A DNA stretch of 59,747 bases, from NCBI GenBank assembly GCA_030428835.1, contig JAUIEP010000013.1, positions 1 through 59,747 on the forward strand. Direction: 5' to 3'. The DNA comes from Gammaproteobacteria bacterium. Lineage in GTDB: Bacteria > Pseudomonadota > Gammaproteobacteria > Pseudomonadales > Halieaceae. Below are positions 27,228-36,253 of the stretch, in pieces. The translations under genes and the position numbers were made by a program. The notes beneath the pieces are model-generated. The model saw only the letters and a list, made by a program, of their open reading frames with translations, was not told where the DNA came from and made no database searches. The first letter of the stretch is position 1; each line of letters starts with the position of its first letter.

Positions 27228-27931
27228 CCGGCGCCGCCCTGGTCAGCCAGTTTTTTCCAACTGATCTCATCGCGCACATATACCGGGCGGATAGCGGTGG
27301 GCGACTGTGTATGCCCCGAACGAAACCCCGCCAGCGCCAGTGCCGCGACATCACGCGCCTCGGGCAACATTTGCGCCTGGGACGCGGCGACTCGCGCCCG
27401 AATCTCCGCGGGGAACTCATCGAGATAGAGGCAGCCGCTGCCGACGGCTCGCAACGGGCCGGCATACTCAAAAACGTGGGCGCCGGGCGCCAACGCCCAG
27501 GGCCCCTCGCCCAGCCGCGCCATACCGTTCTCATAGGTATAAATGGCGCTGTAGACCTCGTTGATGCGCGCGTCGAGCGTACACAGGACGGTATCGGAGG
27601 CAGCGACGGCGCCGCTGCGCAATGCGGTCTGGGCAAGCGCGGCGAGCGTGGGCACGGCGACGACGGGAAGTCCCGTACTGAACGCGAGGCCCTGCGCGAG
27701 GCTGGCGGCGATGCGCAGGCCCGTAAAAGAGCCCGGCCCACTGCCGTAAGCGAGTCCCGTCACACCCGCGGCCAGGAGATCGCCGCCGGGCACCAGCTCA
27801 CGCAACATGCCGAACACCCGCTGGCTGTGACGCCGGGGAATGACCTCGTGCCGCTGGCGGACGCCCTCATCGTCCAGTAGCGCCAGGGAGCAGGCATCCG
27901 TGGCGGTTTCGATCGCCAGGATTCTTGTCAC
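27224..27931 (-). CDS. tsaB: tRNA N6-threonylcarbamoyladenosine modification protein TsaB
   Basis: 235 residues from the GTG at 27931; the open frame continues upstream but RILAIETATDACSLAL is the family's N-terminus. AYGSGPGSFTGLRIAASLAQGLAF is the TsaB signature. TsaB is an inactive TsaD paralogue that scaffolds the TsaBDE complex making t6A37 in ANN-decoding tRNAs. It is coupled to uppP by overlap. In Pseudomonas and relatives tsaB lies directly beside adk; here a histone-like gene and mobA lie between them. Confidence 0.95.
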   Translation of the reverse strand: MTRILAIETATDACSLALLDDEGVRQRHEVIPRRHSQRVFGMLRELVPGGDLLAAGVTGLAYGSGPGSFTGLRIAASLAQGLAFSTGLPVVAVPTLAALAQTALRSGAVAASDTVLCTLDARINEVYSAIYTYENGMARLGEGPWALAPGAHVFEYAGPLRAVGSGCLYLDEFPAEIRARVAASQAQMLPEARDVAALALAGFRSGHTQSPTAIRPVYVRDEISWKKLADQGGAG

Positions 27932-28048
27932 GCCGAGACCGCGCGGACAGCGGTGCGAGATACCGAAAGCATAATCAACCTGATACTGTGAACGCCGCTG
28001 ATTATCACACAAGGGAAGGCCGCGGGCACACCGCGGGAACTGGTCAAA

Positions 28049-28624
28049 GTGAACGAGACGCCGACCCTGCAGGTAAACGAGATTACCGCGATCATTCTCG
28101 CGGGAGGGGCCGGCCGTCGCGCCGGCGGCAGGGACAAGGGGCTGGTCGAGTGGTCCGGCAAACCGCTGGTGGCGCACGTGGCCGACCGACTGCGTGCGCA
28201 ATGCCGCACGCTCCTCATTTCATGCAATCGCAACCAGGAAAGCTACGCCCGCTTCGGCAGTGTCGTCGAGGACCGGTTGACGGGATACCAGGGACCGCTG
28301 GCTGGCCTGCACGGTGCGGCGCCCCACATCCTCACAGGCTACACACTGGTCTGCCCGTGCGACGTCCCGCGCGTCCCGCGCACTCTCGCCACCCGCCTCG
28401 CACCCGCGCTGCTCACCTCGGGTTTGCCTGTCGCCTACGTGCGCGATGCGGCTCAGGAGCACTATCTTTGTGCACTGCTGCGTTCGGACTGCCTTGCGAC
28501 GCTGTCCGGGTTCCTGGAGGGTGGAGGACGCGCGGTCCGCGAGTGGTATGGGCAGGTGGGGAGTATCGCCGTCGACATTCACGACGCGGGAGATGCATTC
28601 GCCAACATCAACCAGCCGGACTGA
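28049..28624 (+). CDS. mobA: Molybdenum cofactor guanylyltransferase
   Basis: 191 residues, GTG 28049. The nucleotidyltransferase motif AIILAGGAGRRAGGRDKGL is near residues 14-31, followed by G-x-PL (YQGPLAGLHG) and the metal-binding CDVPRVP. MobA joins GMP to molybdopterin to form the bis-MGD cofactor. No molybdoenzyme or other moa/moe gene lies in the window. It is divergent from tsaB, with a 117-bp gap that has no clear promoter, and it converges on the H1-like gene. Confidence 0.93.
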   Translation: MNETPTLQVNEITAIILAGGAGRRAGGRDKGLVEWSGKPLVAHVADRLRAQCRTLLISCNRNQESYARFGSVVEDRLTGYQGPLAGLHGAAPHILTGYTLVCPCDVPRVPRTLATRLAPALLTSGLPVAYVRDAAQEHYLCALLRSDCLATLSGFLEGGGRAVREWYGQVGSIAVDIHDAGDAFANINQPD

Positions 28625-28653
28625 TACCGACCGGACGCTGACGGCCACTTTTT

Positions 28654-28688
28654 AAAACGAAAAACCCGCCGACCCCGAGGTCGACGGG
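28654..28688 (-). terminator. Rho-independent terminator of the H1-like gene
   Basis: A 10-bp stem (28665-28674 with 28679-28688, loop 4 nt) is fully paired on the minus strand if one G-U wobble is allowed, and is followed there by a T-run (28664 to 28654). On the plus strand the same stem has a C-A mismatch and no T-run, so it serves the minus-strand gene. Confidence 0.8.
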
Positions 28689-28715
28689 TATCCGGAGACG
28701 CGTTGGCAGGGCGAG

Positions 28716-29285
28716 TTACCGCCGGCGCTTGGCCTTGGCCCGGGTTGCCTTCCGCTTGGTCGGTGCCTTGCGCTTCGCCGCCGTGCGCTTGGGCGCCGCT
28801 TTACGCTTGGCTGCCTTGCGCTTCGGTGCCGCCTTGCGCTTGGTCGCCGTCTTCTTGGCTACCTTACGCTTTTTGGCTGGAGCCTTCTTCTTGGCTGCCT
28901 TGCGCTTGGCTGGTGCTTTTCTCTTCTTCTTGGCCACAGTCTTGCGCTTTGCAGGTGCCTTTTTCTTCTTGGCTGCTGCCTTGCGCTTCTTGGCTGGGGC
29001 CTTCTTCTTGGCTGCCTTACGCTTTGCAGGAGCCTTTTTCTTCTTGGCTGCTGCTTTACGCTTCTTGGCAGGTGCCTTTTTCTTCTTCGCAGCCGCTTTA
29101 CGCTTCGCAGGTGCCTTTTTCTTCTTGGCTGCTGCTTTCCGCTTCGCGGGTGCTTTTCTCTTCTTGGCAGCTACTTTCTTACGCTTTGCAGGAGCCTTTT
29201 TCTTGGCTGCCGCTTTACGCTTTGCAGGTGCCTTCTTCTTGCGCTTTGCAGGTGCTTTCTTTGCTTTTTTCTTAGCCGTTGCCAT
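28716..29285 (-). CDS. Histone H1-like Lys/Ala/Pro repeat protein
   Basis: 189 residues from ATG 29285 (GGAGA nine bases upstream; an in-frame start at 29300 lacks such a site). The whole protein is low complexity: Lys, Ala, Arg and Pro with eleven APAK units of 11-14 residues (APAK[RK]K followed by A-K-rich spacer), then a KRKAA/PKRKA tail ending in RR. It resembles the C-terminal tail of eukaryotic histone H1 and the AlgP/HctB-like bacterial proteins, which bind DNA or RNA non-specifically. A nucleoid role is inferred. The repeat number is likely to vary between strains by slippage. It lies between adk and mobA/tsaB and has its own terminator and probable control region. Confidence 0.85.
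   Translation of the reverse strand: MATAKKKAKKAPAKRKKKAPAKRKAAAKKKAPAKRKKVAAKKRKAPAKRKAAAKKKKAPAKRKAAAKKKKAPAKKRKAAAKKKKAPAKRKAAKKKAPAKKRKAAAKKKKAPAKRKTVAKKKRKAPAKRKAAKKKAPAKKRKVAKKTATKRKAAPKRKAAKRKAAPKRTAAKRKAPTKRKATRAKAKRRR
28716..29285 (-). repeat. Coding tandem repeats within the H1-like gene
   Basis: The gene consists largely of degenerate 33-42 bp units encoding APAK[RK]K-A-K3-4. Units are similar in DNA as well (repeated cttggc/tttgcagg blocks on the plus strand), giving scope for length change by slippage or recombination. Confidence 0.7.
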
Positions 29286-29330
29286 TACGCTAATCTCCAA
29301 GCTGTTAGTTAGGGTACCGCCACCTCAAAA

Positions 29331-29354
29331 GTATCAACAATGGTGTATTGATAC
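29331..29354. promoter_or_regulatory. 24-bp dyad upstream of the H1-like gene (possible operator)
   Basis: Perfect 7-bp arms GTATCAA and TTGATAC separated by 10 bp lie 46 bp upstream of the ATG, in the AT-richer gap before the H1-like gene. Weak promoter-like hexamers (TTGTAT and TACTTT, 17 bp apart on the minus strand) overlap it. The arrangement fits a repressor or activator site, but the binding protein is unknown. Confidence 0.4.
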
Positions 29355-29409
29355 AATAGTATTGCAACGTGAAAAATGTGACTTCGTAACGGCAATTCTG
29401 CACGTGTTC

Positions 29410-29452
29410 ACAACGAAAAACGGAATCGCTGGCGACTCCGTTTTTCGTTGTT
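29410..29452 (-). terminator. Terminator downstream of adk
   Basis: A long hairpin: inner stem ACGGAGTCGC/GCGATTCCGT (29420-29441, one G-U wobble on the minus strand) extended by A-tract/T-tract pairing (AACGAAAAA with TTTTTCGTT). It follows adk by about 20 bp. It reads nearly symmetrically and may also act on the plus strand. Confidence 0.8.
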
Positions 29453-29471
29453 GCACTTCTGTACACGCTAT

Positions 29472-30119
<648 letters not shown>

Positions 30120-30210
30120 TTACTCGATTCCTCAACTATCACTTTAGAAAATGTCGCTCCGGGAAACGGGGCTTCGAAGGGGCGCTAACGATACACAGCG
30201 CCCTTCCACG

Positions 30211-31041
30211 TTACAAGCCCGCGGCCTTGGCGGCCCGCCACAACGCATCCCATTGCTCAGCCGACAACCGGGACAGCGCTTCCTGCCCTCCCGCCACCTC
30301 GGCTTCCATATGTTCAAACCGCTGTTCAAATCTCGTGGTGGCACGGCGCAACGTCGACTCGGCATCGAGTTTCAGGTGGCGGGCAAGGTTGACCGCGCTG
30401 AACATCACGTCGCCGAGTTCATGGGCGACATCAACGGCGTCACCGTGGGACACGGCCGCGCGCAGTTCGCGCACCTCTTCCTCGAGCTTGTCGAGCACCC
30501 CGCTCACGTCAGGCCAGTCGAAATTCACCTGCGCGGCGCGTTTTTGCACCTTCTGGGTGCGTGACAGGGCCGGGAGGGCAGTGGGAATATCGGCGAGCAC
30601 GCCCGTCTGCGCTTTCGCGACGCGCTCTTCGCGCTTGATCGCCTCCCAACTCGTCTTGACCGCCTCCACGGACGTCGCCTGTTCCGCGCGCCCTTCTACC
30701 TGCCCGTCAGCGAATACGTGCGGGTGTCGGCGCACCAGCTTGGCCGTGAGCGCCTGCACGATCGCCTCGAAGTCGAACAACCCCCTCTCCGCGCCGAGCT
30801 GCGCATAAAACACGACCTGGAACAGCACATCGCCGAGCTCTTCCGCCACGTGTTCGAAGTCCTCGGCCTCGATAGCGGCCACCAGCTCATAGCACTCTTC
30901 CAGGGTGGACGGCACGATGGTGTCGAAGTCCTGTTGCAGGTCCCACGGGCAGCCGCCCTCGGGGTCGCGCAGGCGCTGCATCACTCGCAGCAGGTTGGCC
31001 AGTGTATAGCTGGGTTCGTTCACGGCGCTCTCCCGGCTCAC
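30211..31041 (-). CDS. mazG: Nucleoside triphosphate pyrophosphohydrolase MazG
   Basis: 276 residues, GTG 31041, overlapping the relA stop by 4 bp. Two MazG domains: the first has LRDPEGGCPWDLQQDF and the EExxE..ExxD ligands in ELVAAIEAEDFEHVAEELGDVLFQV; the second has VAHELGDVMFSAVNLAR. MazG hydrolyses NTPs to NMP and pyrophosphate and in E. coli lowers ppGpp. Its coupling with relA is the usual gammaproteobacterial arrangement. Confidence 0.95.
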   Translation of the reverse strand: MSRESAVNEPSYTLANLLRVMQRLRDPEGGCPWDLQQDFDTIVPSTLEECYELVAAIEAEDFEHVAEELGDVLFQVVFYAQLGAERGLFDFEAIVQALTAKLVRRHPHVFADGQVEGRAEQATSVEAVKTSWEAIKREERVAKAQTGVLADIPTALPALSRTQKVQKRAAQVNFDWPDVSGVLDKLEEEVRELRAAVSHGDAVDVAHELGDVMFSAVNLARHLKLDAESTLRRATTRFEQRFEHMEAEVAGGQEALSRLSAEQWDALWRAAKAAGL

Positions 31042-33266
31042 TCCGTCAGGCGCGCCACGCGCAGGACATTCGGCAGCCGTTCAATGCGCTCCAGCAGCTT
31101 GGACAGCGCCGCGAGATCGGGCACCTCCACGCGCAGGCGCATGGCGGCCGTGTTGGTTCGCTTGTTGGTCTGGGTATTGATCGACAGCACGTTGAGCCGC
31201 GCATTGGCAAACAGCCCGGTGATATCGCGCAGCAGGCCCTGCCTGTCATAGGCCTCGATGGCGACATCGACCTCGTAGTGGTCCGCGGGCTCGGCGTCCC
31301 AATCCACTTCGATGAGCCGCTGCGGCGCCTCGCTACGCAGGCGCAGCAACCGCATGCAATCGCCGCGATGGACACTGACCCCCTTGCCCTTGGTGATGAA
31401 ACCCGTGATCGCGTCACCCGGGAGGGGTTTGCAACAACGTGCAATGTGCGTCATGAGGTTACCGGCCCCACGCACCTGCACGCGCCCGCCGAGGGTCGAG
31501 GTTGTGGCCTTGCTCAGGCGCAGTTCGGGTTGCGGCTGCCGCTGGACCATGCCCTGGGCCACGTGCAGCACCTGCGCCGACGTCAGGTCACCGGCACCCA
31601 CCGCGGCGTACATATCCTCCACCGTGCCGCAGTTGAGCTTGTGCGCGATCCGCTTGTAATCCACGCTCGTGAGCGCCAGGCGCTTGAATTCCTTGTCGAG
31701 CAGGTGGCGCCCGCTGTCGATGTTGTCCTCGCGCGCCTGCGACTTGAACCAGTGCTGGACCTTGGCGCGGGCGCGCGAGGTCTTGACGTAGCCCAGCCCC
31801 GGTTGCAGCCAGTCGCGGCGCGGCTGCGCATCGCCGCTGGTCAGGATTTCCACTCTCTCCCCGGTCTTCAGGGTATAGGTGAGCGGCACGATCGTCCCGT
31901 TGACCTTGGCCCCGCGACAGCGGTGCCCGATCTCGGTATGCACGTGGTAGGCGAAGTCGATCGGGGTGGCGCCCTGTGCGAGATTTACCACGTCGCCATC
32001 GGGCGTGAACGCGTAGACCCGGTCCTGCGCCACCTGAAAACTGAACTGCTCGGCGACACCGCGGGCGTCGCCGGTCTCCTCGTGCCAGTCGAGTACCTGC
32101 CGCAGCCAGGCGATTTTCTCCTCGTAGGTACTCGCCATTCCGCTCTCGCCGTCGGTGCTCTTGTAACGCCAGTGCGCGCAGACCCCGAGTTCGGCCTCAT
32201 CGTGCATCTGGCGCGTGCGTATCTGCACTTCGAGTATCTTGCCCTGGGGTCCGATCACGGCGGTGTGCAGTGAGCGATAGCCGTTCTCCTTGGGGTTGGC
32301 GATGTAGTCGTCGAACTCGTTGGGGATATTGCGCCACAAGCCGTGCACCAGCCCCAGCGTCGCGTAGCAGTCGCGAATCTCGGGTACGAGAATCCGCACG
32401 GCGCGGATATCGTAGACCTGCGAGAAGCCGATGCCCTTGCGCTGCATCTTCCGCCAGATGCTGTAGATGTGCTTGGCACGACCGGAAATCTCGAACTCGA
32501 GCCCGGCGTCTCCCAGGACCCGGTTCAGCTGCGCCGTCACCGAGTGGATGAATTCGTCCCGCTCGAGGCGCTTGCCGTCGAGCAGGCGCGCAATCTTGCG
32601 ATAGGCGTCGGCGTAAATGTAGCGGAACGACAGGTCCTCCAGCTCCCACTTGAGGTGGCCGATACCGAGCCGGTGGGCCAGCGGCGCGTAGACGTCGAAG
32701 ACTTCCTGGCCGATCATGCGCCTGCGCTCCTCGTCATTCTTCACCGCGCGCAACGCGCAGGTCCGTTCGGCGAGCTTGATGAGCGCGACGCGGACATCGT
32801 CAACCAGCGCCACCAGCATCTTGCGGATGTTGTCCTTCTGGCCGTGGGCCTGGCCCAGCACCGGGTCGTCGTGGCGCAGCGGCAGGTCGCTGACCGCCGC
32901 CATGCGCAGTACGCCGTTGATCAGGCGGGCAACGGCCTCTCCGAATTCCCGCGCGACCTCCTCCTCGGTGATCCGGCCCTCCCGCACGGCGCGATAGAGC
33001 ATGCCCGCCAGCAGGCAGTCCAGGTCGACATGCAGGTCGGCGAGAATGACGACGATATCCAGTCCCGCGAGGTAGCAGTCGCCGCCCTGCACCCAGTCCA
33101 GGACATCGCTGCCGCCCTGCAGGCTGAGCTGGCCGACCGTCGCGGCGGCCCGCGCCAGCACATTGCGGTCCTCCTCGGCCAGCGCCAGGGGCAGCTTATC
33201 GAGCCAGTCGGCGAGGTCGACAAGCCCCTCGCGCCCGATGAACGACTGCTCCCGTACCTGCACCAT
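31038..33266 (-). CDS. relA: GTP pyrophosphokinase (ppGpp synthetase I)
   Basis: 742 residues, ATG 33266. The pseudo-hydrolase domain lacks the catalytic HD (position reads DCLLAGMLYRAV), which identifies RelA rather than SpoT. The synthetase domain has YDIRAVRILVPEIRDCYATLGLVH and NPKENGYRSLHTAV. TGS (VYAFTPDGDVVNLAQGATPIDFAYHVHTEIG) and C-terminal zinc-finger/ACT domains follow (IARCCKPLPGD). It makes (p)ppGpp on stalled ribosomes. Its stop overlaps mazG. The 23S rRNA methyltransferase gene rlmD, often beside relA in gammaproteobacteria, is not here. Confidence 0.97.
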   Translation of the reverse strand: MVQVREQSFIGREGLVDLADWLDKLPLALAEEDRNVLARAAATVGQLSLQGGSDVLDWVQGGDCYLAGLDIVVILADLHVDLDCLLAGMLYRAVREGRITEEEVAREFGEAVARLINGVLRMAAVSDLPLRHDDPVLGQAHGQKDNIRKMLVALVDDVRVALIKLAERTCALRAVKNDEERRRMIGQEVFDVYAPLAHRLGIGHLKWELEDLSFRYIYADAYRKIARLLDGKRLERDEFIHSVTAQLNRVLGDAGLEFEISGRAKHIYSIWRKMQRKGIGFSQVYDIRAVRILVPEIRDCYATLGLVHGLWRNIPNEFDDYIANPKENGYRSLHTAVIGPQGKILEVQIRTRQMHDEAELGVCAHWRYKSTDGESGMASTYEEKIAWLRQVLDWHEETGDARGVAEQFSFQVAQDRVYAFTPDGDVVNLAQGATPIDFAYHVHTEIGHRCRGAKVNGTIVPLTYTLKTGERVEILTSGDAQPRRDWLQPGLGYVKTSRARAKVQHWFKSQAREDNIDSGRHLLDKEFKRLALTSVDYKRIAHKLNCGTVEDMYAAVGAGDLTSAQVLHVAQGMVQRQPQPELRLSKATTSTLGGRVQVRGAGNLMTHIARCCKPLPGDAITGFITKGKGVSVHRGDCMRLLRLRSEAPQRLIEVDWDAEPADHYEVDVAIEAYDRQGLLRDITGLFANARLNVLSINTQTNKRTNTAAMRLRVEVPDLAALSKLLERIERLPNVLRVARLTE

Positions 33267-33281
33267 GCGCGATCGGGTCCG

Positions 33282-34193
33282 TCAGCCGCCGGCGAAAACG
33301 CCGGTGGAGAGGTAGCGGTCGCCGCGGTCGCAGATAATGGCGACGATCACGGCGTTCTCGACCTCGGCGGAGAGGCGCAACGCCGCGGCGATGGCGCCGC
33401 CCGAAGAGACGCCCGCGAAGATGCCCTCCTGCGCGGCGAGCCGCCGCATGGTCTGTTCGGACTCCTCCTGGGAAATATCGACGACGCGGTCGACCCGGCT
33501 GGCCTGGTAGATTTTCGGCAGGTAGGCCTCGGGCCAGCGGCGGATGCCGGGGATGCTGGAGCCCTCGAGCGGCTGCAGCCCGATGATCTGGATATCGGGG
33601 TTCTGTTCCTTGAGGTAGGCGGAGCAGCCCATGATCGTGCCGGTGGTCCCCATGGAGCTGACCAGGTGGGTTATCGTCCCGCCGGTCTGGCGCCACAGCT
33701 CCGGCCCGGTGCCGGTCAGGTGAGCGCGCGGGTTGTCCGGATTGGCGAACTGGTCCAGCACCACGCCCTCGCCGCGGGCCTGCATTGCGAGCGCCAGGTC
33801 GCGCGCGCCTTCCATGCCCTCCTCCTGGGTGACCTCGACCAACTCTGCGCCGTAGGCCGACATCGCCTGCTTGCGCTCATCGCTCATGTGCGACGGCATG
33901 ATCAGCACGAGGCGATACCCACGGATCGCGGCCGCCATGGCCAGGGCGATGCCGGTATTGCCGCTCGTTGCCTCCACGAGTGTGTCACCGGGCCGGATGT
34001 CGCCGCGCGCCTCCGCCTGGGCGATCATGCTGAGCGCGGGACGGTCCTTCACCGAGCCGGCGGGATTATTGCCCTCCAGCTTGGCCAGGATGGTGTTGCT
34101 GGTCGCACCCGGCATACGTTGCAGCCGGACCAGCGGCGTGTTGCCGATACAGGCTTCAATGGTGGGGTAATCGGGTGTGGGGGTTTCAGGCAT
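33282..34193 (-). CDS. cysM: Cysteine synthase B (O-acetylserine sulfhydrylase)
   Basis: 303 residues from ATG 34193 (an earlier in-frame ATG at 34298 would overlap acpS). The PLP lysine is in GSVKDRPALSMI, the phosphate-binding loop is EATSGNTGIALAMAAA, and VSSMGTTGTIMGCS is the glycine loop near residue 180. The length and the GCSAYLKEQNPDIQ segment favour CysM over CysK. It condenses O-acetylserine with sulfide or thiosulfate. It starts 15 bp upstream of relA's ATG on the same strand and 58 bp after acpS. Confidence 0.95.
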   Translation of the reverse strand: MPETPTPDYPTIEACIGNTPLVRLQRMPGATSNTILAKLEGNNPAGSVKDRPALSMIAQAEARGDIRPGDTLVEATSGNTGIALAMAAAIRGYRLVLIMPSHMSDERKQAMSAYGAELVEVTQEEGMEGARDLALAMQARGEGVVLDQFANPDNPRAHLTGTGPELWRQTGGTITHLVSSMGTTGTIMGCSAYLKEQNPDIQIIGLQPLEGSSIPGIRRWPEAYLPKIYQASRVDRVVDISQEESEQTMRRLAAQEGIFAGVSSGGAIAAALRLSAEVENAVIVAIICDRGDRYLSTGVFAGG

Positions 34194-34251
34194 AGCGGCT
34201 ACAACGGCGAAGGAGGCACAGATTATATAGAACTTGCATGCGGGGAGACCA

Positions 34252-34629
34252 TCAACCGGCGGCCAGCACCGCGAAAGCGACGACATACTCGCTCTCATCG
34301 GCCAGGCTGAGCGCCACCCGCTCCCCGCCCAGTCCGCGGGCGACCTCCCTGGCGCCGCCGGTCAACAGTACCAGCGGGGCACCGCGCTCGTCGTGCCCGA
34401 CCTCGATGTCCTGCCAGCTCACGCCGCGGCCGATACCGGTGCCGAGAGCCTTGGCCACCGCCTCCTTCGCAGCAAAGCGCTTCGCGAGCAGTCGGTTCGG
34501 CTGTTTGCTGGCCGCGTACTGCGCGCGCTCGGCGGACGTGAGAATGCGCCTGACAAAACGCTCGCCCCGGCGGGCCACCACCTCCTCGATGCGCGCGACG
34601 CGCAGAATATCCGTGCCCACGGCGATCAC
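34252..34629 (-). CDS. acpS: Holo-[acyl-carrier-protein] synthase
   Basis: 125 residues, GTG 34629 overlapping the recO stop (GTGA). Motifs MIAVGTDILRVARIE (Asp metal ligand) and RFAAKEAVAKALGTGIG are diagnostic. It transfers 4'-phosphopantetheine from CoA to ACP. In many gammaproteobacteria pdxJ separates recO and acpS; here it is absent and the two genes overlap directly. Confidence 0.96.
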   Translation of the reverse strand: MIAVGTDILRVARIEEVVARRGERFVRRILTSAERAQYAASKQPNRLLAKRFAAKEAVAKALGTGIGRGVSWQDIEVGHDERGAPLVLLTGGAREVARGLGGERVALSLADESEYVVAFAVLAAG

Positions 34630-35354
34630 GTCCGCACACCCCGTTCGCCGGAGGCCCGGAACAGCTCCCTGCTGCGCAGTGGCGCATCGCCGAGGTGATG
34701 GCGCAGTACCTCGCGCAGGAGATACTTGGCCGTGGCACGCGCCGGGCCGCCGAAATCGCCCGCCGCGAGCAGGAGCAGGTCGCCGCCGGCATAGGTCGCA
34801 ACGCCCCGCGGCGCGGCACCGGCCACCGCCACCAGGCCCTGTTCGGGATGAAACTGGTAGTGCGCCCCGGGATCGATCGCGGCGCCGGACTGGCCGTCCA
34901 CATCGAGCGCCAGTGTGTAACCGAGCTCGCGCAGGAGCAGCAGCTCGAAGGGGCGCAGGACGGTATCCTGCTCCGCATCTCCCGCCAGCGCGCGCAGGGC
35001 GTCACTGTAGGCGGCAAACAGCTGCGGGTGCGGGTCGTGGCGGTGCAGCAGCCGCACCAGCAGTTCGTTCACGTAGAGGCCGCTGAACACGCGCTCGCCC
35101 GCCAGCACCAGTGGCGGCCCCGCGGACTCCAGCGCGCCGAGCGTTTTCAGCTCGGCGCGCCCGGAAAAGGAGGCCAGCAACGGCACGAACGGCTGCAGCA
35201 GTCCACCGCGCCCGCCTTTTTTGCCCTGCCGGCGCGCCCCCCTGGCCACGACGCTCAGGCGGCCGTGCTCCGCGGTAAACAACTCGACGAGGGCACTCGT
35301 ATCGCGGTACGGGCGCGAGTGCAGGACAAAGGCGGGTTGCAGGGTGACACGCAC
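34626..35354 (-). CDS. recO: DNA repair protein RecO
   Basis: 242 residues from the GTG at 35354; the open frame runs upstream into era but RVTLQPAFVLHSRPYRDTSALVELFT is the family start. N-terminal OB fold and a helical C-terminal part (LFSGLYVNELLVRLLHRHDPHPQLF near residues 75-105; LRPFELLLLRELGY) match RecO. It loads RecA in the RecFOR pathway. The zinc-finger cysteines present in some RecO proteins are missing. It starts 8 bp after the era stop. Confidence 0.94.
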   Translation of the reverse strand: MRVTLQPAFVLHSRPYRDTSALVELFTAEHGRLSVVARGARRQGKKGGRGGLLQPFVPLLASFSGRAELKTLGALESAGPPLVLAGERVFSGLYVNELLVRLLHRHDPHPQLFAAYSDALRALAGDAEQDTVLRPFELLLLRELGYTLALDVDGQSGAAIDPGAHYQFHPEQGLVAVAGAAPRGVATYAGGDLLLLAAGDFGGPARATAKYLLREVLRHHLGDAPLRSRELFRASGERGVRT

Positions 35355-35362
35355 GAAGGGAC

Positions 35363-36253
35363 CTACTGGTCGTCGTAACCGAGGCTGCGCAGGGCCCGCT
35401 CGTCGTCGGACCAGCCACTTTTCACCTTGACCCACAGGTGCAGCATGACCCGGCTGTCGAACAGGCGCTCCATGTCGCGGCGCGCCTCCGCGCCGATAGC
35501 GCGCAGGCGGGCGCCCTTCTCGCCGATAAGGATCTTTTTCTGCCCCTTGCGCTCGACAAACACCAACGCGGAAATATGCAGGACATCTCCCTCCTGCGAA
35601 AACTCCTCGATCTCGACGGTGACCGCGTAAGGCAGTTCCTGCCCCAGCTGGCGCATGATCTTCTCGCGCACGATCTCGGCGGCAAGGAAGCGCTGGCTGC
35701 GGTCGGTGATCTGCTCCTCGGGGAAGAAGTGTTCCGACTCCGGCAAGCGCCTGACGATCTCCTCCTCCAGCTCGGCCACATTGTGGTCGCGCAACGCGGA
35801 CAGCGGCACGATGCCGGCGAAATCTCCCATGGCCGCGAGTTCCTGCAGGTGCGGCAGCAACACCGACTTGTCCTCGAGCAGGTCCACCTTGTTGACGACG
35901 AGGATGGTAGCGAGGCCGGAGGCCTTGACCTGCTCCAGCACCATCGCGTCCTCCTCGGTGAACGCGGTGCGATCGAGCACGAACAGGACGAGGTCGACAT
36001 CGCGCAGTGCGGCGCTGGCCGCGCGGTTCATATAGCGGTTGATCGCCTTCTCGCCGCCGCGATGCAGGCCGGGAGTGTCGACAAAGATGACCTGGTAATC
36101 CTGTTCGGTCTTGATGCCGAGAATCTGGTGCCGGGTGGTCTGCGGTTTGCGCGAGGTGATGCTGATCTTCTGGCCCAGCAGGTGATTGAGCAGCGTCGAT
36201 TTGCCCACGTTGGGCCTACCGACGATGGCGACATACCCGCAACGCCTAGGCAT
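35363..36253 (-). CDS. era: GTPase Era
   Basis: 296 residues, ATG 36253, overlapping rnc by 8 bp. G1 [10 protein letters not shown]3 DTPG, G4 NKVD and a C-terminal KH domain ([31 protein letters not shown]). It assists 16S rRNA 3'-end maturation and 30S assembly. The rnc-era-recO order is conserved in proteobacteria. Confidence 0.98.
   Translation of the reverse strand: MPRRCGYVAIVGRPNVGKSTLLNHLLGQKISITSRKPQTTRHQILGIKTEQDYQVIFVDTPGLHRGGEKAINRYMNRAASAALRDVDLVLFVLDRTAFTEEDAMVLEQVKASGLATILVVNKVDLLEDKSVLLPHLQELAAMGDFAGIVPLSALRDHNVAELEEEIVRRLPESEHFFPEEQITDRSQRFLAAEIVREKIMRQLGQELPYAVTVEIEEFSQEGDVLHISALVFVERKGQKKILIGEKGARLRAIGAEARRDMERLFDSRVMLHLWVKVKSGWSDDERALRSLGYDDQ

Noticed and set aside
32343-34310. 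655-residue plus-strand ORF opposite relA and cysM
   Set aside because: Same third-position artefact; composition is unlike a real protein and both strands cannot be conserved here.
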